Assembly (NCBI GenBank): GCA_036513075.1
Contig: DATBZS010000049.1
Span: forward strand, 1 to 26,234
Length of the DNA stretch: 26,234 bases
Reading direction: 5' to 3'
DNA from: Bog-756 sp036513075
GTDB lineage: Bacteria > Actinomycetota > Acidimicrobiia > Acidimicrobiales > RAAP-2
The position numbers and the translations under genes are program-made. The notes below the pieces were generated by a model that was not told where the DNA came from, did not search any database, and was given only the letters and a program-made list of their open reading frames with translations. Shown here one piece after another: positions 7,395 through 15,392 of this stretch. How positions within the stretch are numbered: position 1 is the stretch's first letter; each line of letters opens with the position of its first letter.

Positions 7395-8576
7395 TCAGCG
7401 GGCGCCCGTCACCCCGAGGAGCCCGAGAGCGGCAACCATGGCCAGCGGGGCCGACACCAGGCCGAGTACGACGGCCCTGATGACCGGAGGCCGGCAGCCG
7501 GCTACCCGTGTGGTGCGGACCCAGAGCACCCAGGCCAGCGACCCGGTCACGAACAGGTTGGGACCGACGTCCAGACCGATCAAGAGCGCGAAGGGGTGGG
7601 GCGGCGTGCGTGCGGCGAGCAGTGCCGCGGCGGGGAGATTGTTCACGACCACGCTGGCCACTGCGGCGAACGCGGTCGTAGCCGGCGCACCCAGGTGGGA
7701 CAGGATCGTGGACGGACCCGACCACGATCGGCCCAGGGTGCCGAGCGCCACGGCCAGGCCGAACAGCCCGACCAGGACGGGCACGCCGAGGATCTCACCG
7801 ACGTGGCCGATCCGCTGCTTGCCGCCCACGACCCGAACGGTCACCGCCCCGAGCCCGACGAGTGCCACCGGCACGGCGGCGTTGCGGAGTACCACGACGC
7901 AGACGACCGCCACGATGACGGCTGCGACCCCCAGTCCGACGACCATGGGCTCGCGGGGAAGTGTCGGCCGGATGGCCGTCGTCCGTAGCTCACGGTGCTC
8001 GACGATGCCGACCACCACCGCAGTCACCAGGAACGAGCCCAGCCAAGGAAGCACCATCCGCGCCGCGAACCCACCTCCTGACAGGTGCAGGTGGCCGAGC
8101 ACGATGAGGTTGCTGAGATTCGACCCGGGAAGGAGCAGGCTCCCGGCATTCGATATCAGGATGCAGACGATGAGCAGCGAGGTCGGGACCGAACCGCGGC
8201 TCCGGGCGGCGTAGACGAGCACCGGGGTCAAAAAGACCACGGAGGTGTCGAGGTTCAGCACCGCGGTCACCCCGGCGACGAGCACCGCGGCGGCGCCGAA
8301 CAGGGCGGGTCCGTTCGGAGCCAACGAAGCCAGTCATTGTCCGAGGGCGGCGAACAGGCCGTCCTCGTCGGCCACCAGGCCGATGAGAATCAGCCCGGCA
8401 ACGAGGACGAAGGGCGACCACACCTGGGCGGTCGCCGCCCGCGCCGTCGAGGGGTCGGCAATGAACGACGCCACCACCAGCACCATTCCGGCGCCGGCGG
8501 CCGCCCAGCCGGCGAGAGCGGTGCTCCGTCCCGATCGATCATCCGGTGTCCGGGCACGGTCGTCGTGGGCAGGCAT
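7395..8576 (-). pseudogene. ArsB/SLC13-type anion permease interrupted by an in-frame TGA
   Basis: Two halves in the same frame together make a normal-length permease (about 390 aa) of the ArsB/NhaD/SLC13 (ion transporter) superfamily. The N-terminal half (8576 to about 8337) has a transmembrane start and the stretch WSPFVLVAGLILIGLVADEDG, and ends LFAALGQ. A TGA at 8334-8336 interrupts. The frame then continues with the typical VTAVLNLDTSVVFLTPVLVY segment, an AGSLLLPGSNLSNLIVL loop and a second inverted half containing VVNNLPAAALLAA. Residues after the TGA (LASLAPNGPALFG) align naturally with the family, so only one codon is wrong. A TTG at 8324 could allow re-initiation, but the product would lack the first helices. 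Either a recent nonsense mutation or a sequencing error explains it. A selenocysteine reading is unlikely, as no hairpin or Sec family is known for this site. Confidence 0.75.
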
Positions 8577-8651
8577 CTGCCTACATCCTGCCGGATCGTT
8601 GCCCACGCCCACCGAACGCTGACCGTTCCGCGTCCGCAGGACATGTCGTGG

Positions 8652-8816
8652 TCAGAACGCCTTGGGCACGAACAGGTACCTCCAGGCGTAGGCCGGACCG
8701 TCGTCATCCAATACGTAGACGCCGCCGGGTTCTTCCACCTCGAGCGGTGGTGGGAACGTCTCCAGGCGGCTGATCGAGGGTCCGTCGACGCAACGGATCA
8801 GCATCTGGTCGCCCAT
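8652..8816 (-). CDS. Small conserved-looking hypothetical protein
   Basis: A 54-aa frame starting ATG 8816 (MGDQMLIRCVDGPSISRLET, then FPPPLEVEEPGGVYVLDDDG, then a WRYLFVP end). A TTG at 8840, directly after an in-frame stop, is the only longer start. The composition is protein-like (alternating hydrophobics, FPPPLEV, DDGPAYAWRY) and unlike the arginine-rich shadows around it. I do not recognise a named domain. It lies on the same strand 75 bp before the broken permease and 143 bp after the SnoaL-like gene. No clear Shine-Dalgarno. Confidence 0.5.
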   Translation of the reverse strand: MGDQMLIRCVDGPSISRLETFPPPLEVEEPGGVYVLDDDGPAYAWRYLFVPKAF

Positions 8817-8959
8817 CCGGACGGCACCGGCCTCGAGCAACGGCCGTTACCACTCGGGCGAGTGGGTGGCACGGGGCCCATCCGCGTCATCCACGGTTCG
8901 GTGCGTCCCCTGCTCCGTTCCAGTCTGGGGTCCGGGCGGGCACGGTCAGGCAGTCATCG

Positions 8960-9331
8960 TCAGGCAGTGGCACCGGGCTCGGCGACGTAGGTGGCATGTC
9001 CCTCGGCCACCAATCCACCGACAAAGGTCAGGACCTCGCAGACGAGCCCACCACGCTGGTTCCGGTAGTGGATCACCAAGGTGTCGACGCCCACGTAGAG
9101 ATCCACCAGATCGAACCGCAGATCGGCGTTCCGCTCCAGGCCCACCTCCCAGTACGAGCGGAGCTGGTCCTTGCCGCGGATCACTCCCCCGCTGCCTTCC
9201 ACCAGCATGGCGGCCAGGGGCGAGGTGAAGACCACGTCCTCGGCGAAGTGCCCGAGAACGGCCTCAAGATCACGCTGGTTCCACGACTCGAGCCAGTGAC
9301 GGGTGAAGGCCTGTGCCTGCGCGGTCTCCAT
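8960..9331 (-). CDS. SnoaL-like / NTF2-fold protein (ketosteroid isomerase superfamily)
   Basis: A 123-aa soluble protein. The pattern FTRHWLESWNQRDLEAVLGH followed by FAEDVVFTSP is the standard SnoaL-like opening (helix, then first strand). It continues with VIRGKDQLRSYW and strands DLVDLYVGVDTLVIHYRN and EVLTFVGGLVAEGHATYV. NTF2-fold proteins act as small isomerases, hydrolases or ligand binders; this sequence gives no substrate. I chose ATG 9331 (METAQAQ), since the upstream frame is arginine/proline-rich. No Shine-Dalgarno is seen, but TACCTT lies exactly 6 nt before the ATG, fitting a leaderless transcript. It is divergent from the frameshifted VOC gene. Confidence 0.8.
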   Translation of the reverse strand: METAQAQAFTRHWLESWNQRDLEAVLGHFAEDVVFTSPLAAMLVEGSGGVIRGKDQLRSYWEVGLERNADLRFDLVDLYVGVDTLVIHYRNQRGGLVCEVLTFVGGLVAEGHATYVAEPGATA

Positions 9332-9337
9332 GACGGC

Positions 9338-9343
9338 AAGGTA
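9338..9343 (-). promoter_or_regulatory. Putative -10 element for a leaderless transcript
   Basis: On the minus strand TACCTT is followed by 6 nt and then the ATG at 9331. TANNNT at this distance is the usual sign of leaderless genes in actinobacteria. The SnoaL-like gene has no Shine-Dalgarno, which fits. Confidence 0.4.
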
Positions 9344-9494
9344 CCCGAACCACGGGGCGGGGACACCGGGCGCTGCCGTCGGTCCCCTCCGCCCCCGGGC
9401 TCGGCAGGTACCCGTTCCACGCGGTGGTCGTCGACAGCCGTCGGATCCGGCGGGAGGCTCGAGCCGAGCGCGGGACATTCAGGGAGGACGTGGC

Positions 9495-9871
9495 ATGCCG
9501 ACCGATCAGATCGCCGACGACCGGGTTCGGCCTGACATCCTGTTCTCCGGTGTACCTGTCAGCGACTACGCCACGGCACTCGACTGGTACTCCCGACTCT
9601 TCGGAAGGGATCCGACCTGGTGACGAACGACGACGAGGTCCTCTGGCAGGTTGTCGGACCGGCGTGGACCTACGTGGTGCGGGACCACGCACGCGCCGGA
9701 CGGTCGCTGGTCAGCCTGGCCGTCACCGACCTCGACCGGATGATCGACGAGCTGGCCGGGTGGTGGATCATCGCCGGTCCGGTCGAGGAGGTGGGTGCAG
9801 CAGGCAGGAAGGCGCCGTGCACCGATCCGGACGGCAACCGGATCACCTTCGTCGAGGTGCTCGAGCCCTGA
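9495..9871 (+). pseudogene. VOC (glyoxalase/bleomycin-resistance fold) protein split by a 1-nt frameshift
   Basis: ATG 9495 has a good GGGAGG upstream and encodes VRPDILFSGVPVSDYATALD, then WYSRLFGRDPTW, the first beta-alpha-beta of a VOC domain. It stops at TGA 9621-9623. The other frame, from GTG 9620, continues the domain: NDDEVLWQVVGPAWTYVVRD, then LVSLAVTDLDRMIDELA, then TDPDGNRITFVEV with the metal-binding-type Glu at the end. Inserting one G after the CCG codon near 9613 gives RDPDLVTNDDEVLW, a natural join, so a single-base deletion (or sequencing error) is the simplest explanation. The GTGA overlap could instead permit coupled translation of two half-domains, but that is less likely. 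Total length would be about 125 aa, normal for one VOC domain. Confidence 0.75.
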
Positions 9872-9925
9872 CCTGATGTAGAGGCCGGCGACGCGATCGA
9901 TCATCCGGTGGGGTGGGCCCGCGGA

Positions 9926-10639
9926 TCAGGATCGACCGGCAGGGTCGTCCTCCCGGTCGTTGATCACGATCGACCCGGCCACCTTGTCGTGGAGGCACTG
10001 TCGGTGGTCGTCCCACAGGCACCACAGCGGATCGAGCAGGCCGATCCAACCGAGGAATCCGGCGAGCCAGAAGATCAGGGCGCGGGTGAAGGCGTGTCCC
10101 CAACCGAGTGGCGTACCGTCCAACCGGACCGGGCGGAGGTCGAGACTGGCCTGGCCCAGCGTGCGGCCGTAGGCGCCCACGGCGATGGTCTGATAGGCGA
10201 GCATCACCAGCCCCGACACGATGAGGCACCCGATCACCACCAGGTACAACCAGAAGAATCCCGGCACCTGCCCGTTGGTCGTGGTGCCGTTGGTCCCCTG
10301 GTTGGCGGCAGGAAACCACGGCCCGAAGTGGGGCGCGGCGATCAGGAGGGTGACGATCAGCAGTATCACGAAGACTGGGGCCACGACCAGGATGTCGATC
10401 ATCCGCCCGCCGAGGCGCCGACCCGGTTCGGCGAGAGATCCTGGACCGAAGGCCGGCAGCCCGAGGTCGGCACCCTTCCACGGCGGCTTTCCCCAACTCC
10501 CGGGTGGTCCGTAGTAGGGATGGAAGGGTGCGGGCGGCGGTGTCCGGTGCACCGTCCATTCGTACCCGTCCCAATAGCGGAGCCCGCCCAGGACCTCGGG
10601 GTCGGGATACCAGTTGGCCGGAGGCGGATACGTCGTCAC
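9926..10639 (-). CDS. DUF2510-RDD family membrane protein
   Basis: A 237-aa protein starting GTG 10639. The N-terminus carries a DUF2510 module (ANWYPDPEVLGGLRYWDGYEWT, about residues 8-28), common at the cytoplasmic end of actinobacterial membrane proteins, then a Pro-rich linker. The RDD part follows: PGRRLGGRMIDILVVAPVFV with the Arg-Asp pair of the family (about 70-95). Further helices come next (FFWLYLVVIGCLIVSGLVML, FTRALIFWLAGFLGWIGLLD) and the conserved ending LWDDHRQCLHDKVAGSIVI, where D-K-x-A is typical. RDD proteins are linked to ion exchange in some bacteria; here the role is open. It is the third gene of a minus-strand operon, 4 nt after the preceding stop. Confidence 0.87.
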   Translation of the reverse strand: MTTYPPPANWYPDPEVLGGLRYWDGYEWTVHRTPPPAPFHPYYGPPGSWGKPPWKGADLGLPAFGPGSLAEPGRRLGGRMIDILVVAPVFVILLIVTLLIAAPHFGPWFPAANQGTNGTTTNGQVPGFFWLYLVVIGCLIVSGLVMLAYQTIAVGAYGRTLGQASLDLRPVRLDGTPLGWGHAFTRALIFWLAGFLGWIGLLDPLWCLWDDHRQCLHDKVAGSIVINDREDDPAGRS

Positions 10640-10643
10640 CCGG

Positions 10644-10874
10644 TCAGGGCCCCTCGTCGAAGGTGGACACCGTGATGCCCCCCAACAGGGTGGCTGCCTT
10701 CTCCACGGCCCGGCGGGCCCGGGTGATCCGCTTCTCTTCTGCCGTCAGGTCAGGGTCGGGCTCGCCCCCGGCTCGCACCGAGTCGGCGTTCTGGCGGAGT
10801 CGGTCGAGAGCGGCGTCCGCCAGGTCCTCGGCGATCGATCCCAGGCGCTCGGCGATGTCGTCGAGATCGGGCAC
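10644..10874 (-). CDS. Small helical hypothetical protein
   Basis: 76 aa from GTG 10874, which lies 2 nt after the stop of the acyl-CoA ligase; its own stop is 4 nt before the RDD gene. It is therefore the middle gene of a tight operon. The sequence is charged and helical (DLDDIAERLGSIAEDLADAA, LTAEEKRITRARRAVEKAAT) and probably forms a coiled coil or helical hairpin. It ends LLGGITVSTFDEGP. No domain recognised and no membrane segment. A longer frame upstream overlaps the ligase in another frame and is arginine/glycine-rich, so it was not used. Confidence 0.7.
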   Translation of the reverse strand: MPDLDDIAERLGSIAEDLADAALDRLRQNADSVRAGGEPDPDLTAEEKRITRARRAVEKAATLLGGITVSTFDEGP

Positions 10875-10876
10875 CC

Positions 10877-12508
10877 TCAGCTGCCGACGATCTCTACTTC
10901 GATGACCTCGAGGTCGCCCTCGGCATGGCGGGCCCGGAGGACCTTCTTGTCGAACTTGCCCACGCTGGTCTTCGGGACCTCGGTGATGATCGACCACCGC
11001 TCAGGCAGCCACCACCGGGAGACCCGTGGGGTGAGAAAAGCCAGAAGATCGTCGGGGGTGGTGGACGAGCCTTCCTCCAATACCACCGCTACCAGCGGCC
11101 GCTCGCTCCATCGCTCGTCAGGTACTGCGATCACGGCCGCCTCCACTACATCGGGGTGGGCCATCACCTCGTTCTCGAGCTCCACCGAGGAGATCCACTC
11201 GCCTCCGGACTTGATGACGTCCTTGCTGCGGTCGCTGATCTGCATGTATCCCATCGGGTCGAGTGACCCGATGTCCCCTGTGCGGAGCCAGCCGTCGTGG
11301 AACCGGTCCGGTGACGGATCGCCGTAGTAGGACCCGGTAATCCACGGACCCCGGACCTCGAACTCCCCCACCGCCTCGCCATCGTTGGGAAGCACGGTGC
11401 CGTCGTCAGCGCAGATACGCAGCTCGACGCCGGGCACGATCCGCCCCGTCTTGGCCCGCCACTCGATCTCCTCGTCCGGAGCCGCCTGGCGGGGCGGGGT
11501 GGCCAGTGAGCACAGCGGACTCGTCTCGGTCATGCCCCAACCCTGGACCATCTGGACCCCGAGTTCGTCGCGGAACCGCTCGATCAGCTGGCGGGGCACC
11601 GCGGCACCTCCCGCGGTGATCATCCGCAGGCTGGAAAAGTCCACGGGTGTGGACTGGGCATATCGCAGGAGATCAGTCCAGATGGTGGGCACCCCGGCGG
11701 AGATGGTCGGCCGGAAGCGTTCGATGATGGCGGCCAGGGGGGCAGCCTGGAGAAACTGCTGGGGCATGATCAGGTCAGCCCCCGTCATGAACCCGCCATA
11801 GGGGGTGCCCCACGCGTTGGCGTGGAACATCGGGACGATCGAGAGTACGCGGTCCCTTTCGTTGATCCCGAGTGAGCTGCCCGACGTAATGGCCATCGTG
11901 TGCAGGAAGGTCGACCGGTGGCTGTAGACCACGCCTTTGGGATTGCCGGTGGTCCCCGACGTGTAGCACATGGCCGCGGCCTGACGCTCGTCGAGTCGAG
12001 GCCAGTCGTAGCCCGTCTCCTCGGCGGCCAGCAGCGTGTCGTAGTCGAGGGTTGCACCGAGCGCCGTGGTGTCGCCCTCCCCCACCACGACGATGTGGCG
12101 GACCGTCGGGATCTGGTCGCGCACCCGGGCAAGGATGCCGGCGATGGAGGCATCGCAGATGATCAACTGGTCCTCGGCGTGATTGATCACGTAGGCCAGC
12201 TGCTCGGGGAAGAGCCGGAGATTCAAGGTGTGGAGCACCGCGCCCATGGCCGGCACCGCCAGGTAGGCCTCCAGGTGGGTCTGGTTGTTCCACAGGAACG
12301 TGGCGACACGGTCCGAGTCACCGATTCCCAGGCGGCCCAGGGCCTTGGCCAGCTGCTCGGCGCGGCTGGCCACCTCGGCGTAGCTGGCCTCGACCGACTC
12401 CCCTTCGGGTCCGATGATGGTGGTCACCCGGCTGGCGCCGTAGACCTGCTGGCCGTGGCGAAGGATGCCGCTGATCAGGAGCGGTCCGTCCTGCATGGTG
12501 CTGAGCAT
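10877..12508 (-). CDS. Medium/long-chain fatty acyl-CoA ligase (AMP-binding, FadD/AlkK-like)
   Basis: A 543-aa ANL-superfamily enzyme: it adenylates a carboxylate and transfers it to CoA. Motifs are in order: P-loop YTSGTTGNPKGV (about 182-193), FHANAWG (A4), the GWGMTETSP adenylate site, then YGDPSPDRFHDGWLRTGDIG with the ribose-binding Asp. The hinge follows (SDRSKDVIKSGGEWISSVEL) and the C-terminal catalytic Lys at about 518 in PKTSVGKFDKK. The FHANAWG and EWISSVELEN style matches medium/long-chain fatty acid ligases (AlkK-like, TIGR-type acyl-CoA synthetase) rather than acetyl-CoA synthetase. ATG 12508 has a strong GGGGAGGAAG upstream. First gene of a three-gene minus-strand operon with the 76-aa protein and the RDD protein. 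Substrate chain length is inferred only. Confidence 0.92.
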   Translation of the reverse strand: MLSTMQDGPLLISGILRHGQQVYGASRVTTIIGPEGESVEASYAEVASRAEQLAKALGRLGIGDSDRVATFLWNNQTHLEAYLAVPAMGAVLHTLNLRLFPEQLAYVINHAEDQLIICDASIAGILARVRDQIPTVRHIVVVGEGDTTALGATLDYDTLLAAEETGYDWPRLDERQAAAMCYTSGTTGNPKGVVYSHRSTFLHTMAITSGSSLGINERDRVLSIVPMFHANAWGTPYGGFMTGADLIMPQQFLQAAPLAAIIERFRPTISAGVPTIWTDLLRYAQSTPVDFSSLRMITAGGAAVPRQLIERFRDELGVQMVQGWGMTETSPLCSLATPPRQAAPDEEIEWRAKTGRIVPGVELRICADDGTVLPNDGEAVGEFEVRGPWITGSYYGDPSPDRFHDGWLRTGDIGSLDPMGYMQISDRSKDVIKSGGEWISSVELENEVMAHPDVVEAAVIAVPDERWSERPLVAVVLEEGSSTTPDDLLAFLTPRVSRWWLPERWSIITEVPKTSVGKFDKKVLRARHAEGDLEVIEVEIVGS

Positions 12509-12887
12509 GGTGCTTCCTCCCCTTCAACCGCCGCTGGCGGACGCCCGAGTGTACCGACCGGGGGTCGACCGGACCGTGCCCAGCGGCGGCCTCGGGCCCC
12601 GTTTGCTGAGTCCGGACCGAACGCCATTCGGCTGCACGGCGCACAGGCACCCCGTGCCGCTCTCCGGATCGCATCTTCCCGAGCGATCCACTAGGGACAT
12701 TTCCTGTTACACGGATGCCCGTGCGGCGATGTAGGGGGAAAGGAACGGCTCAACGGCAGCCGCTCATCTTCACTGAGGGGCCGTCGGACGTTATGGACAC
12801 CCGACAACTATGCCCGGTCTTATCACTGTTAGTCGCCACTTCCTTACTTTCAGTGACTATTGGGCAGGACGAGAGGACGGTCTCACC
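12509..12887. other. Intergenic control region without a convincing gene
   Basis: 379 bp between the divergent acyl-CoA ligase and the micro-ORF/ApbE genes. It holds the ligase Shine-Dalgarno, an inverted repeat CACTGttAGT (12824-12833) / ACTttCAGTG (12846-12855), and a short stem GTCGG...CCGAC around 12783-12804. Short frames here are arginine/proline-rich or lack a ribosome binding site. I see no tRNA or conserved RNA. Confidence 0.5.
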
Positions 12888-12977
12888 ATGCCGTTGCCGA
12901 CGAGCAACCTTGTGGTCGCCGCACCAGTCGTAGGTGGGTTGGCCACCACTTCCGGAATCTGGGCCGCCTTATCGTGA
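12888..12977 (+). CDS. 29-aa hydrophobic micro-protein coupled to apbE
   Basis: ATG 12888 is preceded by GAGAGGA about 10 nt upstream. The frame reads MPLPTSNLVVAAPVVGGLAT, then TSGIWAALS, a single mildly hydrophobic helix, and stops at TGA 12975-12977. The A of that TGA is the A of the ATG at 12977 that best fits the apbE start (TGATG), a classical coupling overlap. It may be a tiny membrane protein or only a leader that sets apbE translation. No homologue is known to me, and chance cannot be excluded at this length. Confidence 0.35.
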   Translation: MPLPTSNLVVAAPVVGGLATTSGIWAALS

Positions 12978-13939
12978 TGACGTCCAGGACGGTAGAGCCA
13001 GTAAGTGTCCTGGGGACGGTCCGAGCCATGTCCTCGGACATCACCCTGTATGGGCGATCGACTGTCGACCCCACTGAGCCCGACCCCGTGGTCGACCAGG
13101 CGCTGGCCGTCTTCACGTCGGTCCACGAAGCCTGCACCCTGGTCGACCCGGACAGCCCGCTGATGCAGGCAAACGCCCGGCCCGACCAGTGGCACGTGGT
13201 GCCGCTGGTCCTGCTCGCCGCGGTACGAGAGGCCCATCGGGCCTACCAGCGCACAGGCGGCCGGTTCGATCCGCGCATCGTGGGCGATCAGATGCGGCTC
13301 GGCTACGACGGCAGCCCTCCCTTCACTGACGGCGGGGTCGCCAACGGCTCCGGCGGCGTCGCCCGGGGACCGCTACCCCGCTGGACGCCCCGGTTCCGCT
13401 ACGGACGCCGCCTGGAACTCCATCTGGGCGGGCTCCCGATCGGCCTCGGGGGCATCGGCAAGTCGCTGGCCGTCCGGTGGGCCTCCGAGGAGCTCCAGGA
13501 GCACTTCGAGGACTTTCTCCTCGATGCCGGAGGCGACTGCTACTGCGAGGGAACCGGCCCCGAGGAGGATGGCTGGCGGGTGGGCGTCGACGATCCATTC
13601 GGCGGCGATCTGCCTCTGGCCGTCCTGGCCGTGACCGACAAGGGCTGTGCCACCTCCTCGGTTCTGTCCCGCAACCGGCCGGCCGGCTCGTCCGACGCCC
13701 GCCGACTGATCGACCCGACCACCGGACTCCCCGGCGGCGACGGACTGATGGTCGTCGTCGTCCTCGACGACGATCCGACCCGTGCCGAGGTCGCCACCAA
13801 GGACCTCTTCCTGGGAGGTGCGGACGAGATCGAGTCGGCCGCACGCGCCCAGCGGATGGCCGCCCTGTGGGTCACCACCGAAGGTGACGTCGGTACGAGT
13901 CAGCTGTTGGAGTCGTTCGTCGTCTGGCGGGCCCGCTGA
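12977..13939 (+). CDS. apbE: ApbE-like FAD:protein FMN transferase, divergent
   Basis: ApbE enzymes use FAD and Mg2+ to attach FMN to a Thr of exported flavoproteins, or hydrolyse FAD. This 320-aa protein starts with the family's EPVSVLGT-type opening. It has LPIGLGGIGKSLAVRWASEE (about 153-172, with Lys162), LDAGGDCYCEG (172-182), WRVGVDDPF (190-198), CATSSVLSRNRP (214-225) and RRLIDPTTGLP (232-242). The position normally held by His before the IDP motif is Arg here, and no signal peptide or lipobox is visible. Many ApbE proteins are periplasmic lipoproteins; this one would be cytoplasmic unless exported otherwise. No FMN-binding-domain partner with the S(T)GAT motif is seen in this window. 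The start is set by the coupling ATG; GTG 12974 is equally possible. Confidence 0.8.
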   Translation: MTSRTVEPVSVLGTVRAMSSDITLYGRSTVDPTEPDPVVDQALAVFTSVHEACTLVDPDSPLMQANARPDQWHVVPLVLLAAVREAHRAYQRTGGRFDPRIVGDQMRLGYDGSPPFTDGGVANGSGGVARGPLPRWTPRFRYGRRLELHLGGLPIGLGGIGKSLAVRWASEELQEHFEDFLLDAGGDCYCEGTGPEEDGWRVGVDDPFGGDLPLAVLAVTDKGCATSSVLSRNRPAGSSDARRLIDPTTGLPGGDGLMVVVVLDDDPTRAEVATKDLFLGGADEIESAARAQRMAALWVTTEGDVGTSQLLESFVVWRAR

Positions 13940-13995
13940 CCAGTTCGTCGATGACCCGGTCGACCCGACCCGACCGCTGAAGCGCGCCTGCCCTA

Positions 13996-14026
13996 CCGGT
14001 GCCTCCCTCATCGGGGAGGGCACCGG
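13996..14026 (+). terminator. GC-rich stem-loop after apbE, possible terminator
   Basis: CCGGTGCC (13996-14003) pairs perfectly with GGCACCGG (14019-14026), and the inner bases TCCC/GGGGA extend the stem with one bulge. It lies 57 bp after the apbE stop and has no U-tract, as is common for actinobacterial I-shaped terminators. The same-direction gene downstream starts at 14206. Confidence 0.45.
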
Positions 14027-14205
14027 GACCAACGCCTGAACGTACGTCGCGGCCGACCAGGGCACGAAGCGCTACATCGCCCCTTGTCCACGGTCCATCG
14101 TCGTGGTGGACTGGTACAGCATCCAATGTACGGCCGTCGAGCCACCTTGCCGGTTGCCAACTCTGAGCGAACCGCTCACCACCTACCCTCTGATCGAGGA
14201 GCCCC

Positions 14206-15120
14206 ATGGGCAAGCTGGTGGGCGCTGTCGCCCTGTTCTGCGTAGTCATCGCCCTCAGCGTTGCCGTCCTGGTGTCGGCGGTCATCGGAGGCGCGGCCGC
14301 CCCGACGGATAGTCCGACCCCGGCGACGTCGGGGTCCCCGGCTGACCGGACCCCGGCACTGCCGGCCGGTTGGGCGGACCTGGATCGAGCGGCCGCCGCC
14401 ACCTGTTCCGGGCTGTCCTGGTCGGTGTTGGCCGCCATCGGCACCGTCGAGTCCGACAGCGGGCAGTCAACGGCGTCCGGTGTGGCCTCGGGCGCCAACT
14501 CTGCGGGGGCTGAGGGCCCGATGCAGTTCGAACCGACCACGTTCGCGGCTTACGCCACCAGTGGTCCGGGCGGCGTCCGACCGCCTACCCCCTACGATCC
14601 GGTCGACGCCGTCTACACGGCGGCCACCTACCTGTGTGCCAATGGCGGCGGGGCGACCACGGGACTCCGGGGTGCCGTATTCGCCTACAACCATGACGCC
14701 ACCTATGTCGACACGGTGCTGACCTTGTCCCTGGCCTTCGGCGACGACACGACGGTCGACGGCACCGTGGTGACCGCACTCATCTTCGCCGCCCGCCAGC
14801 TCGGCACCCCCTACCTCTGGGGCGGGACCGGGTCCGGCGGATTCGACTGCTCGGGGCTGGCCCAGGCCGCCTTCGCCCACGCCGGTGTCACCCTCCCCCG
14901 CGTGGCCCAGGACCAGTACACGGCCGGACCACAGCTGGCCGACGGGGCCACGGTGCTCCCGGGGGACCTGGTGTTCTTCGGCACCGGGGCCACAAGCGTC
15001 GACCACGTGGGGATCTACGTGGGTTCCGGACTCATGATCGATGCCCCTCACACCGGCGCCCTGACCAGGGTGGAGTCGGCCGGCTGGTCCGGACTGGTCG
15101 GTGCGACACGGCCTGCATGA
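14206..15120 (+). CDS. Lytic transglycosylase-NlpC/P60 bifunctional cell-wall hydrolase
   Basis: A 304-aa exported enzyme. GAGGAG precedes the ATG by four bases. An N-terminal membrane/signal segment (about 5-30) leads to an SLT-type transglycosylase domain (about 55-175). This has the catalytic Glu82 in AAIGTVESDSG, then GPMQFEPTTFA and YNHDATYVDTV; it cleaves the MurNAc-GlcNAc bond. An NlpC/P60 domain (about 190-300) follows, with GTPYLWGGTGSGGFDCSGL (Cys215), DHVGIYVG (His267) and a second polar residue in DAPHTG (His282); it cuts stem-peptide bonds. This two-domain layout occurs in actinobacterial wall-remodelling and in conjugation (VirB1/TcpG-like) proteins. No conjugation gene is visible here, so a housekeeping or locus-specific wall role is favoured. 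Confidence 0.9.
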   Translation: MGKLVGAVALFCVVIALSVAVLVSAVIGGAAAPTDSPTPATSGSPADRTPALPAGWADLDRAAAATCSGLSWSVLAAIGTVESDSGQSTASGVASGANSAGAEGPMQFEPTTFAAYATSGPGGVRPPTPYDPVDAVYTAATYLCANGGGATTGLRGAVFAYNHDATYVDTVLTLSLAFGDDTTVDGTVVTALIFAARQLGTPYLWGGTGSGGFDCSGLAQAAFAHAGVTLPRVAQDQYTAGPQLADGATVLPGDLVFFGTGATSVDHVGIYVGSGLMIDAPHTGALTRVESAGWSGLVGATRPA

Positions 15121-15291
15121 CGAGCACAACGCAACAGATGGTTACATTCCCCCACCGTCGAGTCCGGGTCGATCGGTAAGACGTCGCGACCGGCGACGAA
15201 CTGGGCCCGACGCACGGGTCCGATCTACAGTCCGCGCCAACACGTGTCGACACTTCTCCTGTACCCGCGGGGCACCTCCGTCACGAAATCC

Positions 15292-15320
15292 TTGCCACCC
15301 CAGGTCAAAAACCGTAACAT
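15292..15320 (+). promoter_or_regulatory. Sigma-70-type promoter for the surface-protein operon
   Basis: TTGCCA (15292-15297), a 17-nt spacer and TAACAT (15315-15320) make the best housekeeping-like promoter I found in the window. Transcription would begin near 15327, giving a 5' leader of about 66 nt to the ATG at 15393. Confidence 0.55.
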
Positions 15321-15392
15321 CGAGCCACTGACCCGAGGACAGAGCGCAGGGGTGTTACCCGGGAAACTACCAGCATCAGAGGAGACGGGCCG

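Noticed and set aside
8334..8336. Selenocysteine at the TGA in the permease
   Set aside because: No selenoprotein is known to me in this transporter family and no SECIS-like hairpin was evident after the TGA; mutation or sequencing error is simpler.
14206..15120. Conjugative element suggested by the VirB1-like hydrolase
   Set aside because: No relaxase, coupling ATPase, integrase or att repeat is visible around it; the domain pair also occurs in ordinary wall remodelling.
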